A model generated the notes under the pieces. It searched no databases, was not told where the DNA came from, and saw only the letters and a program-made list of their open reading frames with translations. The translations under genes were made by a program, and so were the position numbers. From the NCBI GenBank assembly GCA_003485715.1, contig DNIF01000180.1, positions 1 through 9,871 on the forward strand: DNA of 9,871 bases, in the 5' to 3' direction. Origin of the DNA: Gammaproteobacteria bacterium. Its GTDB lineage: Bacteria > Pseudomonadota > Gammaproteobacteria > UBA7966. Shown here one piece after another: positions 6,728 through 9,871 of the stretch (within the stretch, counting starts at the first letter, position 1; every line of letters starts with the position of its first letter).

Positions 6728-7575
6728 TGAACAGTCCGCAGCCTCTCGTCAGCGTCGGCATGCCTGTGTTCAACGAGGCCGCACACCTCGCCGAGGCGCT
6801 GACGAGTCTGCTCACACAGAGTTACCGGAATCTGCAGGTGGTGGTGTGCGACAACGCCTCGACCGATGCAACCGCTACCATTGCCCATGACTTCGCCAAG
6901 CGCGACCCGCGTGTGCGGGTGATCGTGCAGCCCGGCAACCTCGGTGCCGCCGCCAACTTCGAGGCTGCGCTTGCCCATGCCGATGGGCAGTACTTCATGT
7001 GGGCCGCAGGGCACGACCTCTGGAGCCCGGACTTCGTCCGCTCCTGTGTGGCAGCACTGGAAGCCAATCCCGATGCCGTGCTGGCCTGCGGGCAGTCCGG
7101 CTGGTTCGCCGATCACCCTGAGGAGGGAATTACCGCCTGTGCGGCCTACAGCACGCGCGGACTCGCGCCCATCGCGCGCTTCATGACCGTTCTGCACGGC
7201 AACATGCACCCGATCTACGGGCTCATCTGCTGCGAAACCTTGCAATCCACGGGCGGCGTGCCGCGAATGGTGGGTGCCGATCTCGCCCTGCTCACCCGGC
7301 TTGCCTGGCGGGGCGAATTCCTCTGCGTGCCCGACGGCTGGTGGTACCGACGGCGCATGCACGGCGAGGAGCGCTATGGCGACAAGCTCGCCCGCTACCG
7401 CTCACAACGCTATCAGCTCACGGGTGGTTCCCTCGCGCGGGTCTCCCCCCTGGCCCCGCTGATCTGGGAACTGCTGCGGCAATGTCTGACCGAGCCGCGC
7501 GGCGTACTCAAGCGACTGGCCCTCCTGGGGGCCCTTCCCTTTCTCATGGGGCTGCGTTGGCTGGAACGCGATTGA
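6727..7575 (+). CDS. Family 2 glycosyltransferase (rhamnosyltransferase-like GT-A), probably glycan extension
   Basis: Soluble or membrane-associated GT-A enzyme, 282 residues from ATG 6727 (a GTG at 6724 would add one residue). It opens with VSVGMPVFNEAAHLAEAL (8-25), then CDNASTDAT (41-49) and NLGAAANF (71-78). The segment QYFMWAAGHDLWSPDF (88-103) is where relatives carry the metal-binding Asp motif. HPIYGLI (161-167), VGADLALL (182-189) and a VPDGWWYRRR block (201-210) complete the acceptor side. Relatives are common in O-antigen and capsule clusters, where they add one sugar to a lipid-linked glycan. The start has no ribosome site of its own and depends on the overlap with the mini-ORF stop. 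The usual HDD-type motif is GHD here, so metal binding may differ. Its place between a lipid-P-sugar synthase and a membrane protein suggests a role in the same glycan. Donor unknown. Confidence 0.82.
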   Translation: MNSPQPLVSVGMPVFNEAAHLAEALTSLLTQSYRNLQVVVCDNASTDATATIAHDFAKRDPRVRVIVQPGNLGAAANFEAALAHADGQYFMWAAGHDLWSPDFVRSCVAALEANPDAVLACGQSGWFADHPEEGITACAAYSTRGLAPIARFMTVLHGNMHPIYGLICCETLQSTGGVPRMVGADLALLTRLAWRGEFLCVPDGWWYRRRMHGEERYGDKLARYRSQRYQLTGGSLARVSPLAPLIWELLRQCLTEPRGVLKRLALLGALPFLMGLRWLERD

Positions 7576-8435
7576 ATCCCTTCACCGCCGATGGGATCGC
7601 ACCACCGTCGCCGCGCTGGAGATTGTGGCTGACGCGGGCCTATCTCTTCGTCTGCTTCGCCTCCCTCATGCTGATCCTGGCGACACAACGTGCATCGCTG
7701 GCATCCCTGAAGCCAGAGACTCCCTGGTTGCTCGGGGTTGCCGCCGTACTGATCGCGTTGACCCACATCTTTGCGGTCTCCTTTACCCGAGGGCTGCTCC
7801 ATGGCCTGGGCGTCACGGTCAGTCGCGGTCTTGCGGCCGAGTTGCATCTCCGATTCCTGCCTGCCCGCTATTTGCCGGGTGGCATCTGGCATACGGTCGG
7901 GCGTATGGAGCAATTGAGACGATGTGGTGTCAGTGTGTCGAGATCATCGATCCTGCCCCTCGCTGAGTCACTTGTGGCGATCCTCGCGGCCGTGTCTTTC
8001 TCCCTGCTGTTACTGTTCATGCCGTTGACGACTCATGCGTGGATTACAGGATCGGTCGCCCTCATCGTTCTGGCACTTGTACTCACGCATGGAGACTTGA
8101 CAAGTAACGGGTTGCCGTTCAGTCATCTCCTGCTGACAGGCACGGGATTCTGGGCCAGCCAGCAGCTTGCATTTGGTGTCTTCACCCTGGCCCTCGCGCC
8201 GGGCCCCCTCGCACCTGCACATGCCACTGGCTACTGGTTGTTTGCCTGGGCCATCGGACACGTCACCGTGTTCGCCCCACAGGGGCTCGGAGTAAGCGAG
8301 TTTGCCTTTGCGCAGATTGCCGGCGGTGGGGTCGAAGCAGCCCTGCTGGTGACCACCTTTCGCGTCATTCAGGCTGCAGGTGACGTGCTAGCATGGTCAG
8401 CATGGCTGGGTCTGCGCGCACAGAGCAGGCTCTGA
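7572..8435 (+). CDS. UPF0104 / LPG-synthase transmembrane-domain protein, flippase-like
   Basis: Polytopic inner-membrane protein, 287 residues from TTG 7572, with about seven or eight hydrophobic segments. It carries RYLPGGIWHTVGR (99-111) and FAPQGLGVSEFAFA (234-247), which match the RYLPG...GR and P-GGLG-E motifs of the lysylphosphatidylglycerol-synthase TM / UPF0104 group (AglD, YbhN). Proteins of this group recur in glycan clusters with polyprenyl-phosphate glycosyltransferases and are often labelled flippase-like, though direct proof of flipping is limited. The start is chosen because TTG overlaps the preceding stop (TTGA), like the ATGA overlaps upstream, and because the reading frame before it looks like the shadow of the GT2 gene. 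A TTG at 7623 is an alternative. G+C and codon bias are weaker than in the genes before it. A role in moving the lipid-linked sugar to the GT-C enzymes is inference. Confidence 0.72.
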   Translation: MNPFTADGIAPPSPRWRLWLTRAYLFVCFASLMLILATQRASLASLKPETPWLLGVAAVLIALTHIFAVSFTRGLLHGLGVTVSRGLAAELHLRFLPARYLPGGIWHTVGRMEQLRRCGVSVSRSSILPLAESLVAILAAVSFSLLLLFMPLTTHAWITGSVALIVLALVLTHGDLTSNGLPFSHLLLTGTGFWASQQLAFGVFTLALAPGPLAPAHATGYWLFAWAIGHVTVFAPQGLGVSEFAFAQIAGGGVEAALLVTTFRVIQAAGDVLAWSAWLGLRAQSRL

Positions 8436-8522
8436 GTTTCTCTGGATGCGTACCCTCAGCATGACAAGGTGCAGCAAACACTTTTGCGGGGCACGCATTC
8501 CCATTACTACGGGAAAGCGATG

Positions 8523-9260
8523 ATGAGTGACGAAGCCGAATTCTCAGCCGCCGTCGAGCGCAACATCGAGGCGCTCCAGCAACGCGCGGACCTCGCCCAA
8601 ATGGGCGTCGATTTCATCCGCGAGACCGCAGAACTCGGCTACAGCTACAACTTCCGCTGGATGGGACGGCCGGTCATCCAGTTCCCGCAGGACCTCATCG
8701 CCTTGCAGGAGATCATCTGGGCCGTGCGTCCGGCAGTGATCGTGGAGACGGGCGTGGCCCGCGGTGGTTCGCTGGTCTTCCACGCCTCCATGCTGGAATT
8801 GCTGGGCGGTGACGGGATAGTGGTCGGGGTGGACGTCGATATCCGATCACACAATCGCCAAGCCATCGAGGAACACCCGATGGCCAGACGGATTCGTCTT
8901 ATCGAGGGATCTTCGGTTGACGCTGAGGTTTTCTCGAAGGTCCGGGCTGAGGTGGGCGAGAGAAGCCCCGTGATCGTCATCCTCGATTCGAATCATACCC
9001 ATGCGCACGTGCTCGACGAACTGCGCCTCTACGCCGACCTGGTCAGTCCGGGCAGTTTCCTGGTGGTTCTGGATACCATCGTCGAGCATCTGCCGAAATC
9101 GATGTACCTGGATCGCCCATGGGGGCCAGGCGACAACCCGATGACGGCAGTCCGTCAGTTCCTGCGAGAAGATCCTCGCTTCGAGCAGGATCGCAGCATC
9201 GACGGCAAGCTGCTCATCACCGTCGCGCCGGAGGGATGGCTCCGTCGCAAGGGCACCTAG
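8523..9260 (+). CDS. CmcI-family (cephalosporin hydroxylase-like) SAM-dependent sugar O-methyltransferase
   Basis: Class I methyltransferase of the CmcI family (Pfam PF04989); in surface glycan clusters such proteins methylate hydroxyls of sugars such as rhamnose. The 245 residues match the family from end to end: YSYNFRWMGRPVIQFPQD (40-57), SAM-binding loop VETGVARGGSLVF (74-86), GVDVDIRSHNR (102-112), IEGSSVD (127-133), ILDSNHTHAHVL (153-164), VVLDTIVE (181-188) and RPWGPGDNP (198-206), and end KLLITVAPEGWLRR. The start at ATG 8523 follows GGGAAAG (8511-8517) and gives the usual family length; ATG 8520 is equally possible, while GTG 8469 adds residues absent from relatives. An 87-bp gap separates it from the upstream operon, with no clear promoter or terminator. 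Its stop codon abuts that of the convergent gene. Despite the family name, antibiotic hydroxylation is unlikely here. Confidence 0.88.
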   Translation: MSDEAEFSAAVERNIEALQQRADLAQMGVDFIRETAELGYSYNFRWMGRPVIQFPQDLIALQEIIWAVRPAVIVETGVARGGSLVFHASMLELLGGDGIVVGVDVDIRSHNRQAIEEHPMARRIRLIEGSSVDAEVFSKVRAEVGERSPVIVILDSNHTHAHVLDELRLYADLVSPGSFLVVLDTIVEHLPKSMYLDRPWGPGDNPMTAVRQFLREDPRFEQDRSIDGKLLITVAPEGWLRRKGT

Positions 9261-9871
9261 CTAGAGATCGATGAGGGTCAGGGCATCGAGCCCTGCAGAG
9301 GCGAGGGTGGCCTCGATCTCGCTCCGGTAGTTCGGGTTCGCCACGAGCAGTACATCACCGGCCTTCGCCAGTTGGAAGAAGCGCTTGGGGCTGACAATAG
9401 GAACGCCAGACCCGGGCAGGAACCGGTTCCACTTCCGCGGATTCACGTCTACTGCCGCAGATATCCGATCGAACAAAACGGGGCGCTCCGAAGCATGTAC
9501 CAGAAACATGCACCCCTTGGTGGCTGCCCCCCAGACGAACACGCGGCTGTCCGCACCTGCCGCAGCCTCCACCAGAGCAAGACGCGCTGCGATGACCGGG
9601 AACAGGTCGCCAATCGCAAGCGCCTCCCAGAGGCAGTCATCCTCGTATCGTGCACTGAAGTCGGCTGAAAGTTCGGCCAGATTCGCGAGCAGATACTGAT
9701 ATTGCCCTCCGAAACACGTGCCCTGCTGTCGTGGGGCACTCTCGAAGAGGGCAGCGAGCGCACGTGGCGTGAAGTAGTTCACGTGCTCGTAGGTGATGTC
9801 GGAAAAGGCCTGGTTTTCAATGATCGAACCGTACTCTTACACTTCAATGAAGACCGGGGCACCATGCGAAA
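9261..9871 (-). pseudogene. Sugar C-methyltransferase (Methyltransf_14 C-terminal domain), interrupted by an in-frame TAA; 5' part outside window
   Basis: Reading leftward from the right edge, the frame gives SHGAPVFIEV, then TAA (plus-strand 9837-9839), then EYGSIIENQAFSDITYEHVNYFTPRALAALF and on without break to the stop at 9261-9263. Both sides belong to the same conserved stretch of the NovU/TylCIII-type C-methyltransferases (EVP...YEHVNYF), so the frame is intact and only one codon is wrong. A CAA-to-TAA change would be enough if the ancestral codon was Gln. After the YEHVNYF motif, the C-terminal domain (PF08484) shows VFVWGAATKGCMFL (counted from the GTG at 9782, residues 81-94), AVDVNPRKWNRFLPGSGVPI (110-129, relatives read DDNP-K) and DVLLVANPNY (143-152). 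The family adds a methyl to a sugar carbon. A nonsense mutation, a sequencing error or a recoded stop are all possible; without the stop this would be an ordinary gene. Confidence 0.7.

Noticed and set aside
7341..7571. N-terminal extension of the UPF0104 protein overlapping the GT2 gene
   Set aside because: The extension reads as an Ala/Pro/Arg-rich shadow of the GT2 frame; the TTG at 7572 gives a normal membrane-protein start and a TTGA overlap.
8432..8459. Possible terminator after the UPF0104 gene (CTGAG ... CTCAG)
   Set aside because: Only a 5-bp stem with an 18-base loop and no T run.
8484..8510. Possible -35/-10 promoter before the CmcI-family gene
   Set aside because: TTGCGG could pass as a -35 box, but no acceptable -10 box lies at the right distance.
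8469..8522. GTG start for the CmcI-family gene
   Set aside because: Adds 17-18 residues not typical of the family; ATG 8520/8523 follows a purine-rich site and gives the expected N-terminus.
1..9871. CRISPR arrays, tRNA or rRNA genes, insertion sequences
   Set aside because: No regularly spaced repeats, no tRNA-like cloverleaf or rRNA signature, and no transposase frame or terminal repeats were seen.

Overview
The window is high-GC proteobacterial DNA, most likely from a gammaproteobacterium. The evidence is a PilR-type regulator followed by a type IVa pilin gene with a -24/-12 (sigma-54) promoter, the usual pilSR-pilA arrangement, and a pilin with the C-terminal two-cysteine loop common in that group. 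The genus cannot be read from the sequence.

Layout. Bases 1-915 hold the C-terminal two thirds of the sigma-54 activator PilR. Bases 916-1274 are regulatory: two tandem 15-bp dyads, a further dyad, a good sigma-54 promoter and a structured pilA leader. pilA (1275-1715) ends in a strong intrinsic terminator. Directly on that terminator begins a tightly packed plus-strand gene chain (1763-8435). It encodes two paralogous polytopic GT-C type glycosyltransferases with periplasmic-type TPR-like tails, a dolichol-phosphate-mannose-synthase-like GT2, a 23-codon mini-ORF, a second GT2 and a UPF0104/LPG-synthase-TM type membrane protein. Consecutive genes overlap by ATGA, TGATG or TTGA. After an 87-bp gap comes a CmcI-family sugar O-methyltransferase (8523-9260). 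A convergent minus-strand sugar C-methyltransferase gene, interrupted by an in-frame TAA, runs off the right edge.

How the genes may work together (inference). The GT2 with two C-terminal membrane helices would load a sugar onto polyprenyl phosphate. The UPF0104-like protein is a candidate for helping that lipid cross the membrane. One or both GT-C enzymes, whose motif set resembles eukaryotic TMTC O-mannosyltransferases and which occupy the locus position of the Pseudomonas pilin arabinosyltransferase TfpW, would transfer the sugar to the pilin encoded next door. The second GT2 and the methyltransferases could build or decorate the glycan. A pilin-linked, TMTC-like, lipid-monosaccharide glycosylation cassette with two parallel transferases is the most interesting system here. 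Its substrate and acceptor are not proven by sequence.
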